A DNA stretch of 64,000 nucleotides from Termitomyces sp. T153 (GCA_018296165.2 JACKQL020000010.1:248001-312000), one strand, 5' to 3'. Shown: positions 1 through 12,609, counted from the stretch's first letter. Notes: generated from the sequence alone by a model not told the origin. Made by a program: numbers and translations.

Positions 1-700
1 GGCGGTCACTTACTTGGCAAAGAAGTACAACTTGCACCATATTCAGATCTCTGGATACAATAAGCATGCTAACAGAATAGTTGAGTGACCCCACTTCAAT
101 GTTTGCCAAGCTCTCTTCAAAGTGGTTGACAGTGATCAATCCAGGTGGAGTACAGCTACTTATTCTGTCTTTTGGTCAGAATGTGTTATAGTTTGCAAGT
201 GAATGGGTTGCTCCTCTTACTACATGACAACTAGCACCCACCCTCTCCTGCCGGCCAACATAGTAGAAGCAACATCTTTGCAACTGCCACTAAACTTGCT
301 ATTGTCAACAACTGACCTCATAGCCCATCAAGTGATTGATCTTCAATGTTGCCAAGAGGACCTCAACCACCTTCACAGTAATGTCCTTAGCACTCATCAC
401 CTAGCCACCATTCACTTCAAAGCAGAACACGCTGCTACAATCCATGATTACAATTTCCAAACTGGTGACCTTGTACTGATGAGAAACACTAGAGTTGAGG
501 TGACACATACCAAGGAAATGAAGCCTTGTTACTTAGGCCCACTGGTGGTAATCTCTCATAACTGTGGGGGCACTTACATTCTTTGCAAACTAGATGGTTC
601 AGTACTGCATTGTCCTATAGCCACCTTTCAATCAGTTCCTTACTTCACTAGAGAACACATAGCAGTGCCTAACAATGCTTTTGACCTCAACACCTCATGA
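1..700 (+). pseudogene. Ty3/gypsy integrase C-terminal fragment
   Basis: The plus frame reads as the end of a gypsy Pol polyprotein. It enters the window inside the integrase core and closes with a conserved C-terminal segment (GDLVLMRNT at about 466-492, then YLGPLVVISHNCGGTYIL), followed by an end without a chromodomain. TGA codons at 86-88 and 200-202 fall where related proteins carry arginine, consistent with CGA to TGA decay. The stretch 203-700 is open for 165 codons. The element is cut by the window start, so its LTR and upstream genes are not visible. It belongs to a different gypsy family from the two chromodomain families later in the window. Family identification is solid; subfamily is not resolved. 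Confidence 0.75.
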
Positions 701-1260
701 CTTAGAGAACTTGAACAAACCAACCTTGTAGACAACAATGATCCTGGCAACACTGCTAGAGAAGAAGAAAACTAAGACATACCTTTCACTAAGCCCTAGC
801 AACTTTTCTTGATTCCACCTAGTTTCTCACTGTTCTTGTCCTTATTATCTAGAAAAACCATGAAAAATACCTTACAAAAATATCAAGTCCTTTCATTCTT
901 GCTACTCTTTCTTCATATTACTTTGGTTTAAGAAGCCTTTCACGGACATTCTACTTTACTATTCTCTTGTTTTCAATGCTGCGCTTGGCCACTCTGTTGC
1001 TAGCACTCAGCATGCCTCTAGGGGTATTTTGCCATGATAACTTACTGAGTATTTTCCTCCAAGCATCACTAGCATCAAGTGACAATCACTAGTGCATACT
1101 GCCCCATTGATCTTGATTGTCTTTGCTTCCTCTCAATTTCTAAATCATTGGAAGTATTATACATTTTGGGGGCCCCTTAAGGGGGCTAGTCTGTGTCCAT
1201 ACTACAAAAAAGTCTAAAAAAAAGAAAAAAATTTTATATACAGGAGGCAATAGTCACTAG
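701..1260 (+). other. Noncoding tail of the first gypsy fragment
   Basis: No credible gene is visible. The stretch is AT-rich and almost free of CpG. A G-rich run at about 1169-1187 (gggggccccttaaggggg) could be the polypurine tract or LTR junction of the upstream gypsy fragment, but no second LTR is present to confirm this. Confidence 0.35.
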
Positions 1261-2650
1261 GCATTGAGGTTGGCATTGTCATCAGGAACTTCCACCAAAC
1301 CCTCCTTCTCCCAATCTCCCTCTCCAATGTTGCTCTCCTCCTACCAAGCCAGGAAGGCCTGACAGTTGCACTGATATCCTGCCAATGTTGCCAAGGTTCA
1401 CTTGGTGACAGTGTACCATGCCCTTGCTGCTACCAACTCCTCTCTCACTGCCTCCAGCTCCCTCTGGAACTGTTGTTCCACCCCAGCCACTCTCTCATTG
1501 AAGTCTGATAGCAATGCTGCTGGCATTAATGGCATCAGCCAAGCCAGATCCTTGCTCAGCCACTCCAGTTTGTCATTGCCAACCTGCTGCAGTAGTGTGT
1601 TGCTCCAGGTCCCCTAGCAAAGTCATTAGCAACCAAGAAGATAGCAAAAGGTGAGACTTACTTATTGTCAGACTTTGACCTCCTTAGCCCCTTTGTCCTC
1701 CTCTTTGTCCTCCTTGATGGTGACTGGGGCAGCCTCAAACTCCTCCTTGCCCTTAACCTCCATATCACTTGCTTCCTGCTCCACCTCAGTGACCATCACT
1801 AAGGGAGTCATCTCCCTCATCTCCACATCCTTCTCACTCTCCTCACTAGCAACCAAGGCAGGACTTGCTGGTCATTTTTGTGCCAGAGGCACATTGTTGT
1901 TGCTGTTGCTGCCATTGTTGCCATCATCATCCTTGTCACTTTCCACTACCTCCCTGCTCTTCACCCTAGCAACCCTGCTACTTTCAATGGCAGCCTCCTC
2001 CTATGATGTCAGTAGGTGCAAGCTAGGGGGCTTGACCTCAATGGGCTCCCCTCTTCTCTCCAGCTCCCTCTGTTGCTCCACAAAAGCCCTCGCATTTCTT
2101 ACTGGCACTGCCTTCACCACTATCCTCTTAGCAAACTTGCTGCCTATGCTCCTCAATGATTGTCTGCTGTGCAAACAGCTCTTCCTGGTGCTGTCACAAC
2201 AATAGCAGGGCTGGGCCCCCATTGGGTACCAGCAGCCCTCTGGGTCATTGTTGGCCCAGCAGTTGTCATACTAAGGATTTAGCAACTACAAAAGAAACCA
2301 TTGCTAAGTGCTTACCACTCCCCATAGTCTTGAACTACTGAAGCCAGGTCTGGAAGATGGTGGTAACTGCCAAGCAAGGATCCTTCACTAGCAACACATG
2401 GGCCAAGGAGAGCAGATGGTCAACCCAATTGAGAAAGGTGTGGGCCATTGTGATTTTCTCTAGCTGAGAGGCAAGGTCAGACATAGTGATAAGATAGAGA
2501 TGGAAGTGAAGATAAGATGGGAGAAAAGAGGGATGATGAAGTTCAAGTGAAACCACCAGCTCTTTTATTCCAACCCCTCTGGGTGCATGGACTAAGTAAC
2601 TGAACATGTGACTTTGGGGTTGACTGAGGGCAGTCAAGATTTCAGTATAG
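1261..2650 (-). pseudogene. Decayed repetitive ORF with a Cys-rich segment
   Basis: The minus strand keeps long open stretches in one frame (about 2222 down to 1668) interrupted by single stops. It has a Cys-rich start (CYCCDSTRKSC near 2204), a basic segment, and a long acidic Glu-rich tail. A second piece at 2637-2335 holds a short hydrophobic protein with LVKDPCLAV. CpG is nearly absent, as in the surrounding transposons. I do not recognise the family; the Cys-rich plus acidic layout resembles gag-like ORFs of fungal repeats, but that is inference. The A+G-rich run just before 2658 looks like the polypurine tract of the next LTR. Confidence 0.35.
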
Positions 2651-2657
2651 GGGAGGA

Positions 2658-3321
2658 TGATAAGACCAAGTTGTTGCTAAGCACTATTTTTGGCATTTCG
2701 GACTTAGCAGCAGCAGACTATTTTAAATTTGGCACAAGTCACAACATTCAGCATGTGGAGTCTAGCCCAAGGTCTGGACCAATGTAGCCTTAGCATGGGA
2801 CTCAAGTGACCACAAGACTTATTGATCATGAGGGATATCACATGGAGCCTGGACCTTGGGTCTAGAATTGTAAGGCTAAGACCTTTCTTAGTGACTTTAG
2901 TGATCCTAGCGACCCTGGCAACAAAATGGCTTTATCTTACCATATATGGACATATTGCCAGATGCATACCTTTTGCTATCATTTCCCTTGTTGAGTTGAC
3001 CAACATACTTGAATGGCATCTACACTTCAGAGACTTCACTTATAGTTTTTCACTTAGTTACAGACTGATGCCTTGTATGGACCATAAACACATTGACAGA
3101 TGCCATTGCTAGTGGCAACTATTTGCTTACTTTCCCATACTATACTTTGGAACTATATAAATACTGCTTGTACATAGACACTTGATGATCAAATTGAATA
3201 GATCCCCCTTGAACTGAATCTGTCTATTTCTAAGCTTACTAGCTTGAGGTTTCACTTTGCCTCTATCTTCACTCTATTCCTTTACCTGCCATTGACTGCA
3301 ACTTAGTAACAAATCTTATCA
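2658..3321 (+). repeat. LTR of family C
   Basis: The 664 bp segment begins TGATAAG and ends CTTATCA, a perfect 7 bp terminal inverted repeat of LTR type, and is preceded by a purine run. A diverged copy lies in the opposite orientation at about 56010-56699 (it also begins TGATAAGACC on the minus strand). Shared features include a TATA-like box (actatataaatactgc, about 3152-3167) in the second half, suggesting the promoter/U3-R region. Confidence 0.65.
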
Positions 3322-3748
3322 ACTTTGACTTTGACCTAGTGTGGTGCCAACTATGGGTGCTCTTTGTGTTATCTCAACTTAGCAATGCTAGCAACTGCAG
3401 CTAGTGACTAGTTTACATTTGGTCCCCTGATTCCATCTCCCTATTACTGTTTCCCCCTTTCTATTACACTCCCTCACTTCCCTACTACTGTTTAGAGTTC
3501 ACTCTTGTCTTAGCAACATTCTTTGCCTTTACCCATTCTCCTTTCTGTCACTAGCAACTTAAGCTAGCAATAGCACCTCCTTTTAACTTCACTTTATAAC
3601 ACAGCACTTGCTCTTGTTCTTTAGGATGGTTACTGACTTGCCCTCTACTATTAACTTCCTACTGTCAGCTACTCTATCTAGTGACTAGTGCCAGGGTTCT
3701 CTTTTTAGGTTTACTGCACAGCACTAGGCAGCATAGGAGTGCATCACT
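3322..3748 (+). mobile_element. Family C internal leader, truncated
   Basis: Sequence after the LTR matches, in order, the leader of the inverted copy at 56009-55575. It includes a shared primer-binding-site-like segment (gtggtgccaactatgggtgc, near 3340) and the later segment ggatggttactgacttgccc. At about 3749 the similarity to family C stops and integrase sequence of gypsy family A begins, so the element is broken here by recombination or deletion. No coding sequence of element C is visible. Confidence 0.5.
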
Positions 3749-4819
3749 GGTGCCTGCAGAACAATGGAGCATAGCATCTGTGGACTTCATTGTAGAGCTC
3801 TCTGATGCCCATGATTATGATGCGATCATGGTGGTGGTGGACCTGTATGGCAAGAGAGTGCACTTCATTCCAACTCATACCACCTGCTCTGCCATGGGCA
3901 CCACAAACCTGTATCAGAGGAACATCTAGAAGCTCCATGGCCTCTCCAATGCCTATGTCTTGGATTGGAGACTGCAATTCATAGTGGAGTTCACCCACAA
4001 GCTCTACTGACTGCTCAGAGTGAAGCTCCACACCACCACTGCCTACTATCCACAGTCCAATGGCCAGACAGAGCATGTAAACCAGGAGTTGGAACAGTAT
4101 CTCCACCTCTTCTGCAACAAGCACCAAGATGACTGGGACAAACTCCTCTCCAATGCTGAATTCCAGTACAACAACCATGTTCATGCATCCACCCAATTTT
4201 CCCCATTCTTCCTCAACATGGGACAGCACCCATGCATGGGTTTTGAACCCCAGGCCCAACCCTCAGAGAATGAGGCAGTAAACAAATTTGTGAACCAGAT
4301 GAAGAGGTCACAAGAAGAGGCCTGGGCTGTACTAGCAAAGGCAAAAGATGACATGGCATAATACTATGACTGTGGAAGAACTCCAGAGCGCAGATATCAG
4401 CCCAGGAATTAAGTCTACCTGAATGCCTCTGACATTACAACCACCCATCCCTCAAAGAAGCTGTCACACCACCAGTTAGGGCCATTCATAGTGGAACAAC
4501 AGGTAGGACCCTTGGCCTATCGACTCTGACTCCCTATAGGGATGTGCCAGCTTCATCCAGTGTTCAATGTAGTCAAGATCCTATCCCAGAGCAATGTCCA
4601 CCACCTCCACTGCCCCTGATGGTGGTCAACAACAATAAAGAGTATGAAGTGGAAGAGATCCTGGACAGCCATTTATTCTGGAGACAACTACAGTACAAGG
4701 TGAAGTGGAAAGGCTATAGAATCAAGGATATTTCCTGGAAGCCATGGGAGAATGTACATGCCCCTGGACTTGTTAAGGAGTTCTACCAGAGACATCCTGA
4801 TGCACTGTGTGCCATATAA
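3749..4819 (+). pseudogene. Gypsy family A integrase and chromodomain (5'-truncated copy)
   Basis: This is a second copy of the pol 3' end of the gypsy element at 48.4-54.7 kb. It starts inside the integrase core (SVDFIVEL, first catalytic Asp) and continues through the third catalytic segment (GQTEHVNQELEQ at about 4059-4094). It then reads through a C-terminal region into a chromodomain at about 4640-4810 (EYEVEEILDSHLFWRQLQYK, then VKWKGY and a conserved Trp). Stops at 3928-3930, about 4007 and 4360-4362 break the frame. Chromodomains in chromoviruses bind modified histone H3 and steer integration to heterochromatin. Gag, protease and reverse transcriptase are missing. Confidence 0.85.
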
Positions 4820-4908
4820 GGAATCTACCCTATCTCACCAGCAGACCAAGCAATCAGGGACTTCTTCTACCCTGCATGTCAAGATGCCACACACTAGAGG
4901 GGAGGTGA

Positions 4909-5257
4909 TGTCAGGGGACTTCCATTTCAACCTCCATAACTGGTTCCAGCACCTCTGCAGCTTGTTTTACATTTCCAGGGCTCTTTTCAGAACCCCAGAG
5001 TTCTCCATATCACCTGAGCAACCATTGCCCTAGGGTTAGAAGTAGCTCTGGTCACCTGTACAGTAGTTTCCATGCCTCCACTGCCCACTGATGCACCATG
5101 CCAAGCAGCAGGGATCCTTAGACTTGTTCTCTTTAGATTCCCCTCTGCTAAGTGATTAGTTACCAATTTGTATCATCATCTACTCTGCTAATATACTTCA
5201 GATTCCCCTCTGCTAGCTATGTGACTCCAATCCATTGCTCTGGAGGTTGCCCTTACA
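4909..5257 (+). repeat. LTR A, 3' copy of the truncated gypsy
   Basis: The 349 bp LTR begins TGTCAGGGGACTTCCATTTC and ends GGAGGTTGCCCTTACA. It is closely similar to the two 370 bp LTRs at 48447-48816 and 54342-54711. It directly follows the chromodomain fragment and a purine-rich run (ctagaggggaggtga). Confidence 0.85.
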
Positions 5258-5279
5258 ATCACAGGGATGCTAATGCAGG

Positions 5280-6230
5280 TGTGGAAAAGGGAGCTTGAGA
5301 GGTGGACCCTCCATGAGAAAAAGGGAAGGTCAAGGGTTGTGTCCACCTCAACTCACATTGCAGTTTCATGAGCTGCCACTGCTTATATGCCACCTTGTAC
5401 TAAGTATCAACATGCTCATCATCTGGGCACCCCTCTGTCATGCTGTCAATATAATCTCTGAGAGAGGGGTGGAGTCTGTCATGGAAGGGTAGGCAGAGTT
5501 GTAGATTGTCTGGATATCTAGCCTGTTCAACTAAGGCATGAAAGGAGTCAATGTACTCATCAAGTGACTGCTTTTCTTAACCATACTGAGTTTGGTCTTG
5601 AAGGGAAAGAGCTGTGGTTTTGGCAGAGTCAAGGGGGAAGAACTCCACTTGGAACTCCTCCTCAAACTCCATCCAGCCAGAGAAACTCTCCACTCCTCCT
5701 GGGCATCAGAAGATACACAGTGCATAAGTTGAGGCTTGACTAGCCTTCATATAAGAGAGGACCCAGGCAATTTTCAAGGCATCCAAGATAAAGGCTTTAC
5801 CACTCAGCTGGATATAGGTGATGCAGAACTGGAGGAAATGTTCTCCAGCCTTACAATCTCCATCATATATGTCAGGGAGTGCAGGACAAGGGAGTTTCAA
5901 ATGAGGAGCTGAAAGGCCTAAGCCAGATGCAGACACAAACCATTCTGCAGCAGCTAGAGCCAAAAAGCCTGAGCTGGGTGCAGACACAAACCATTCTGCA
6001 TCTGCTGGGGGCATTGGAGGTGTGGTAGGAGCAAGGAGGAGATGTTCCAGAAGGGCTTGGAGAGAAAGGAACACTGCTTCAGTAGTTTGACAGGTGAGTT
6101 CAGCTGTGTGGGAAGTAAGGGAGGCTTGGGTAAGTTGAACCTGTGTCTCCAGGGACAGCAAACAACTCCAAGCATTGTCCTGGGGGCTTGAAGCATCAGG
6201 GGGAGGTGCTAGAGGAGTTGGCTGGGTCAT
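5280..6230 (-). pseudogene. Gag fragment of a gypsy related to family A
   Basis: Reading the minus strand from 6230, a 174-codon frame begins MTQPTPLAPPPDASSPQDN. It aligns segment by segment with the gag of the element at 48923-49900: shared LETQVQLTQ, CPALPD, LSYMK and FFPLD. The frame continues with stops and shifts down to about 5280. Divergence is too high for a recent copy of family A, so it is a sister family. It is joined head-on to the LTR ending at 5257, a structural junction between opposite orientations. Gag proteins package element RNA in virus-like particles; this one is dead. Confidence 0.7.
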
Positions 6231-7744
6231 AGGAAGGGCACAGGGGCACTAAGACACTGGTGAGGGAGAGACCTTTTGAGGAACTGAGTAAAAGCTCAAG
6301 TAATTGAAAAGGGGGCTCCAAGACCAAATCTAGAGACTTGTTCTGCTGTAAGAGTGACCTCTGGAGGCTGTGGCTCAATCACACAGCTGGCAAAAGGAAA
6401 TCCAAAGTCTATCCAGTACTGTACAGTGTCTACTGAGATAACTACTCACCTGGCAAAGGGAAATCCAAGGAGAACAAGTCTGGGGATTCCCTAGGCCAGG
6501 TGTGATGCTTCAGAGGCTTTAGAAGTATGAGAAACAACTGTACAGTATGACAGAGAAAAAAGAAAAAAGTGATGTGTCAGCAATTGGTCAGCAGTTACAT
6601 AAGCTGGTGGCAGTGTCAAAGGGGCCACACTTGTCTGAATTCTTGACAGAGAACTGGTGCAGCCTGAGGGCTGAAACTAGGACTGATAGATAGGGAAAAG
6701 GAAGGAGAATGAAGGAAAACTATAGTGGGGGAAATCTGACCAGAACTGGAGAAGGAGAAGGGGAAACAAGTGGGACATCCCCTGACAGTGTGGGTGGCAC
6801 TATTGCAGTTGCCTTGCCCTTTCCTTTGCTAGTCAAAGCAACTGTTGGTCACCCTAACACACTTGACAATGACAAGAGCATGTCCAACAGACATGTCCCA
6901 GTAGGCAATGGCAGATACAACTGCCAAGGAGGTGCTAACAACTGCATCAAAGCCATGATTGACTCTGGGCCATTGTCATCCACTTCCATTACCTCTGATG
7001 ATAATGCTGCAGGGACCAAGATCCCTACCTATGCTGACATAGTGGCAGGCTGTTGTTGACCTGCTATGCTCATTGTATGGCTGGGACCAGCCACTGGGGG
7101 TGGGGCCACAACAAACTGTGTCATCATGTACTGCTAGAACTCCTGGGACCACATTGCAGCCACAAGTTATCCAAAGTTAAACTGAAGGGGGGCCAATGGT
7201 CCCTCATACCCTCTGCCTGCTCTGCCTTGTTGCAGGGGCAAGCCACATCTCCATGCTAGCAACTGCTGCATTGCCACTACATAGATAGGCAGGGCCACAT
7301 CTCCTGGCACTGCCAACAGCCCTCCACTTGCAGGCCTCATATCCCTCAGAGCTGTGGCCATTCTTCTCATCATTGGGGATGCTATGTCTCCTGGCACCAA
7401 GCCTCTTGCCAGTGCAGCAAAGCCACTAAAGCCAGGGAGCAAGCTACTCCCTGATCCTTCCTCTCTTGATTGAGCTCTGTCTAGAGCTCAACAAATATCC
7501 TGGCAGATTTATGTCCACCTCACCTGGTCATTTCTTTTTCTTGCCCATGGAGCAAGGATTCAGTCCTTTCTGTAACATTGGCATGTAGCACCAATGATGA
7601 GGAAGAAGACAAAGTTTAGTTGGACTTTGCACTCAGCTAAAAAATTGGCTGACATAATTATTGATGGCCACTAGCACAGTGGCCTGTTAACTTCTAGGAC
7701 TAAGTCAAGTTAACTTAGACTTTCTAGCCAGCTGTGCAGGGCAC
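6231..7744. other. Repeat-derived DNA, no identifiable gene
   Basis: The stretch separates the inverted gag fragment from the chromodomain end of the minus-strand gypsy. A plus-strand frame at 6709-7059 (116 codons, ending with TYADIV) and a minus-strand frame at 7442-7167 are open but match nothing I can name. CpG is nearly absent. The LTR expected downstream of the minus-strand gypsy is not recognisable here, so that element probably lost its 3' LTR. Confidence 0.4.
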
Positions 7745-8900
7745 CACATGCCCTGCAGCTCCAGATATCTGTCAAGGGCCACCAGGTCCTTGCAGGTTGT
7801 GAGAGACTCCTAAGTGGTGTCTCCAAGACTCCAGCAAACCTTGAATTTGAGGTTCTTACCATTCCAATGATAACCTACTAGGTCATCAACAAACTATTCC
7901 TGGTCATCTGGGGTGCCAAACTTGTAAGGCTCTGGCATTGCCCTGTTGGGGAATGAGGCATCATTGCTGGCCTTATAGGGGCATAGCAGCAACACATGGA
8001 ACTTAGGATGTATCCTTTGTTTCTGAAGTGCCATAGGCAGCTCCAACACATAGTTGGAGGTCTCACTGTAGGCCTCCAAAATCCTCTACAGCCCAACCCA
8101 CTTAGGGCAGAGTTTCCTTGCTCTACCTTTAGGTAGGTTGAGGTTTTTTGAAAGGTACACCAATGCACCTTTCTCTAGTCTGGTGTCAGGCCTGCAACAT
8201 GAATTGGCCAGACATGTCTGAAAAATGCATGCCTCTATAATTGCATTGTGCACTGCTGCAAAGTTCTCTAGAGCTTGGTGGGCAAACTGCTGGATTCCCT
8301 TTGGAATCATGGTATCTGTCCTAATCTCCCATATCATAGATGGCATGTACTCACCATTCAACTCGAACAGTGCAAACCATGTTGTCTCAAAAATACTCAT
8401 GTTTATTGCAAACTCTGTTAAGTCTATCTGACTTAACCAGTCTTTTTGGTCCAGTCATACCACTATATGCAGGATCTGACCAATGTTCGAATTGGAACAT
8501 TCAGTCTGACCATCAGTCTGCAGCTGGAACAATAATAGACATTAGGAGCTTTGCTCCTAACAACTTATGCAGTTCATACCACCATTTTGACATGAACTTT
8601 GAGTCTTGATCATTGACAATTGAGCTTGGGAGGCTGTGCAGCCTCACCACCTCATGCATGTAAATCCAGGACAGCTGCAAAGCTGTCATGGTAGTGTGCA
8701 CCAGAATAAAGTGCACCATGCTTGTCATGCAATATATAACTACTCATAGGTAGTTATCCCTTTTTGATTCAGGGAATGGACCAATAAAGTCCATCCCTAT
8801 TGAGTCCCAGGGCTTAACTGGCACCAGAAGGGAATGTAACTTTCCCGAAGGGAGCTGGTTGCTCCCTTTTGCCTACTGGCACAGCTGACAAGTGGTACAG
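7745..8900 (-). pseudogene. Gypsy B integrase and chromodomain
   Basis: On the minus strand the integrase core starts near 8810 with PWDSIGMDFIGPFPESK (first catalytic Asp). It continues through IVNDQDSKFMSKWW at about 8625-8585, where the usual SDRDSKF has become NDQDSKF through two CpG-type changes while the second catalytic Asp is kept. The third catalytic segment is decayed and followed by stops. Downstream, 8400-8086 and 8079-7894 cover the C-terminal region. A chromodomain remnant follows (LVGYHWNGKNLKFKV then WSLGDTT), ending near 7745. Integrase inserts element DNA into the genome; this copy cannot encode a full protein. Confidence 0.8.
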
Positions 8901-9123
8901 AACATGTGCACATCTGCAACTACTGTCAGCCACCAATACCAACAACAAATGTACTCCATTGTTCTCTAGGTGCCAAAATGCCCCATTATATTGTGTACTT
9001 GCTCAAGCACACTAGTCACCAACTCTTGCTCCTAAGGTATACAAAGTACCTCATAGCCCAAGATGTTGGTAGTCTAGATCAACTTGTTCTAGACATGGAT
9101 GGACTTATAGTCCTTTGGTCAAG

Positions 9124-9960
9124 TCATGATTTCTGCAAAGAGTTTGTCTTTGCTGTATAGGGATTGGATTTGATTGAGGAATTCCCCATCTGTCCTATCT
9201 CAGACTGGGCCATCCCTAGGATTGCCTCTCCAAAAGACATATTGATCTCATCCCCCTCCATATTAGACTCATGTTGAGCTTGGGCTGAATCTCCCTTGCC
9301 ATCATTACTGGCAGCTAGTATGTGTGCTTCCTTACCACAAATTTTGTGATGATTGCACACTAGCCTGCATCCATGGCTAGGTCTGTCACAGAGAGCACAT
9401 ATCTGATGCAGCTGTGCTTGCAGTTCCTGTAGACATGTAGGGGGCAGACCATCCCCCTCTGGGTCAATACAAGCATCTGCACAAACATAGCCATAGACAT
9501 AGAGCACCTCTCTAGGAGAGTTGCTCTCAAAGTAGTGGGATAAACAGTCTGCTACCTTCTTGAGCTCTCCTTTTACATATGTAATGTCAACATTAAATTT
9601 TAACATATAATCTGTCCACCATTGTTGATGCAGGGACAAATTCTGTTGAGTTTTGAAGAACTCAAGTGCTTTATGATCTGCTATCACATGGATTTTGTAC
9701 CCCAGAAGCTTATCCTCCCACTTGAGGAGGGCTTCTAAGATAGTCAGAGTTTTAAGTTCATGCATGGCATAATTTTGCTGTGCATTAGTGACCTTTTTAG
9801 ACATGAATCCTGCTAGCCAACATTTCTGCCAGCTTGGACCTTGTCCATACATTGCTTTGATGCCTGTCTTCGAGGCATCACAGATTGGCCAGATAGGATC
9901 CTTGTATTGAGGATCAATTGGGCATATGACTGGAGTTTTGGCACAGATCCTCTTGATCAT
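9124..9960 (-). pseudogene. Gypsy B RNase H and connection region
   Basis: A 278-codon open stretch starts after the reverse transcriptase fingers/palm. It opens with the RT thumb/RNase H entry (KTPVICPIDPQYKDPIWPIC, then DASKTGIKAMYGQG) and continues with ARNase-type motifs: FMSKKVTNAQQNYAMHELK, DHKALEFFKTQ and VKGELKKVADCLSHYF. These are the standard RNase H blocks of gypsy Pol, with the ADxLSR segment changed to ADCLSHYF. The last third (GDGLPPTCLQELQAQLHQ onward) is the linker to the integrase. RNase H degrades the RNA of the RNA-DNA hybrid during reverse transcription. Confidence 0.85.
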
Positions 9961-10128
9961 GTTGAAACACCATTGGTGGATAGGTCACCAATGAAATGGC
10001 AACCAGTTCTGTGTCATGGCCATCAATGGCCCAGTGTATGCAGATACATTGGGCAGAAAGTTCCCAATGTAGTTCACCAACCCAATGAACCATTGGATGT
10101 CATTGTAGGTTCTAGGAGTGCACCACTC

Positions 10129-11408
10129 CTAGATCCTATTCAACTTCTCCATATCAGGGTGTATTCCCTGTGAGTCAATTACATGGCTGAGGCACTCTAT
10201 ATGCTTGGCATATAGCTTGCACTTCTTCCATTTGAGGTAGAGCTTGTTTTTGCATAGTCTTTCAAAGACTACTCTGAAGTGCTGCTTGTGTTCCTCAATG
10301 GAGTCTGCAAAGGCAAATATATCATTTAAGTAGACATGCATCCACTTGCCACTGACATTCCTAAAGATGGACATCATCAGATGTTGGAACATGGCTGGCA
10401 TGTTACAGTCACCAATCTGCATGATGTTGCTGCAATATGTTCCAGTAATGGTCATAAATGCAGTCTTAGGTACATCTGATGTATGTATCCTCACTTGCTC
10501 ATACACATTGGTGAGGTCAATCTTAGACCTCACTGGTGTACAAGCCACATCCTCCCTAATAATCTCTGGTCCAGTGAGGGTGTTACATCCTTAATGGTAT
10601 TGTCATTGCACTGATGAGCATCTAATGCCATCTACAGGGATCCATCCTTTTTGGGAATGCATAATAGTGGTGCAGCTTAATTGGCTGCACATGGCTCCCA
10701 CCACTTTGCCTGCACATAACAGTCAATTTTATCCCACAATTGCTGCTGAAGTGACTTAGGGCACCTCAGCATGAAGTATGAGTACTGTTTGGACTCATCA
10801 ATGAGATTTATCTCATGATTTACTTTTCACCAAGAAGGAAGTTCCTTCTTTGTTTCATTGACAATGTCTTGGAACTTGTTGTACCACTGCTGTCAAAGAT
10901 GCAGAATATTGCCTTCTGATAGCTTGGGAGGTTGTAACTTTCCCCCAACTACCTTTGGCAAAGAGCACTGCTCTTCCTTGTTTGACTTTGCTAGTGGTAC
11001 AGGCTTTGCATACTTATCACACAAAGCCATCAGCCAAATGTCTGATTTGTCTGGTATATTCAGCCAAGCAGAACCATGAGTTGTCCTGCCTCTTGCTTCT
11101 TTCCACAAGTATTTGGACTCACTAGGCTCAGATATTTCATCCTCCATAGCCATTCTATATATTTTGTCCTCAAAAGTCAATCTTCTTACTCCTTCCTGTT
11201 GTGTCAGGTTAGCTATGACCTCATTCCACTCTTGTGGCATGTGTGGATTGTACACCCATTCCAGGGTAGGCTTTGGGATTGGTCTGTCCCAGATCTTCCT
11301 TTCCCTTACCTTCACAGGGTCAATTTGAACCTTCTGGCATACTCTCCCCCTCTTGAAGAGTACCCCTTTGATACTCTTCTTTGGATACCACCAGAGATGG
11401 GTGATCAT
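10129..11408 (-). pseudogene. Gypsy B reverse transcriptase
   Basis: The upstream piece (11408-10893) is the Pol segment between protease and RT (PEWNEVIANLTQQEG-like, then KDIVPPWLREF-like decayed text). The palm is in 10548-10129: KIDLTNVYEQVRIH (motif A with its Asp), TYCSNIMQIGDCNMPAMFQ (motif B, altered) and motif C. Motif C reads YLND at 10332-10321 in place of YLDD, so a catalytic aspartate is lost (GAC to AAC, a CpG change on the opposite strand). The element is therefore reverse-transcription dead. Stops separate the two pieces. Confidence 0.85.
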
Positions 11409-11496
11409 TGGGTAGACTCTTAGTTACTCAAGCTTCATCCTTATCCACTACCTCCTCTACAGTGGGCTGCTTGAGTCCACCTAGGAGTCAAGGCCA

Positions 11497-12507
11497 CTAA
11501 TCATGCTGCTTTTCCACTGTGGGGAAGCATTGTGCATGGCCATCAGCATCCTCCAGCTCCAATTTGTGAGCTGGAATTGCCCTTCCATCAATGACCACCT
11601 GGTCATTTACAAAATCAAGAAGAACCTGGGTTCTCATGAATAGTGTCCCTACAATCATACCATAGCAATTGAAATTTGCAACATCTACATAGACATTGCA
11701 AATCTTGCCAGGGACCTTCATGGTAACCCTAGCACCATAGTTTACTATGGAATGACTTCCAATCATTCTCAGCTGCAGGGTAATGGGGGTGGCCAATGGT
11801 GCCACCTATATCCCAGCCACATGTGCAAATAAGGGAGTAATTCCAGAAGTAGTACTCCCTAAATCCCACAGCATCCATGCCCTGTGGCCATTCTTTTCTA
11901 CCCAAGTGACAAGACATTCTTTGTCTTGTGCTGGCAGCACTGAGCATTCCATGGCATCCTTGGATGCCACAAGCTGCAGTCTTCTCATGCAAACCTTGTT
12001 GCTAGGTTCTTTCTCCCTTTGTTCACCAATAGGAACCTCTGTGAGGGCAAATAGTCCCTCACTATCACTACCATGAGTATATTACTTGTTGTTGTATGTT
12101 TCTGATTCAACATACTCCTCACCATGCTTCTGAGTCCCATCAGACTCAAATGCCTTGTTGGCATTGGCCTCAGCAGGCTCTTCCTCCTGCTCATTGTCAG
12201 CCTCCTCTACATCTAACAGTGCAGCTGTATGAGCTGCCCACACAAATACCCAGGGAGCTGGTTTAGCTGGCTCCCTGCATTTGCATGCAACATGCCCAGT
12301 CTTTCTGCACTTATAGAAGTTTGCAGACTGCCTGGCATCCTTGCTGAGTTGGCCAGATGCTATGGCCACAACATTTTTCTTTGCAGCAAGATGTTTTCTT
12401 GCTGCCTGCACTACAGCCACAGGTTGGGAGGGCCCCAAGCCCATACCAGCTCTTGGTATCATGGGTCTTGAGGCCATGCATATAGCTGGCCTCTTTGCTG
12501 ACTTCAA
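11497..12507 (-). pseudogene. Gypsy B zinc knuckle and aspartic protease
   Basis: The frame 12507-12082 carries a CCHC zinc knuckle at about 12321-12275. The first Cys is changed (FYKCRKTGHVACKC, where family members begin CYKC), then an acidic Glu-rich linker follows. The protease lies in 11988-11497. It has a DLGSTTSGITP segment in place of the D-S/T-G retropepsin active site, then the flap and C-terminal half (LQLRMIGSHSIVNYG, VTMKVPG, YVDVANFNCYGMIVGTLFM). Loss of the canonical D-S/T-G suggests the protease is inactive. Stops at several points break the fusion between gag and protease. Confidence 0.75.
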
Positions 12508-12609
12508 TGGCTATGACTGCCCATGCTATCCAGTTACCTCTGTCTGCTTGGCTAATGCAGTCCCTATTGCTGGGGACTGGGCTGCTGCTAACAACAGCTG
12601 CTATCCTGA

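Noticed and set aside
1651..2205. 184-codon plus frame rich in Leu and Ser
   Set aside because: Complementary to the acidic minus-strand relic (Glu/Asp codons give Leu/Ser on the other strand); no independent evidence.
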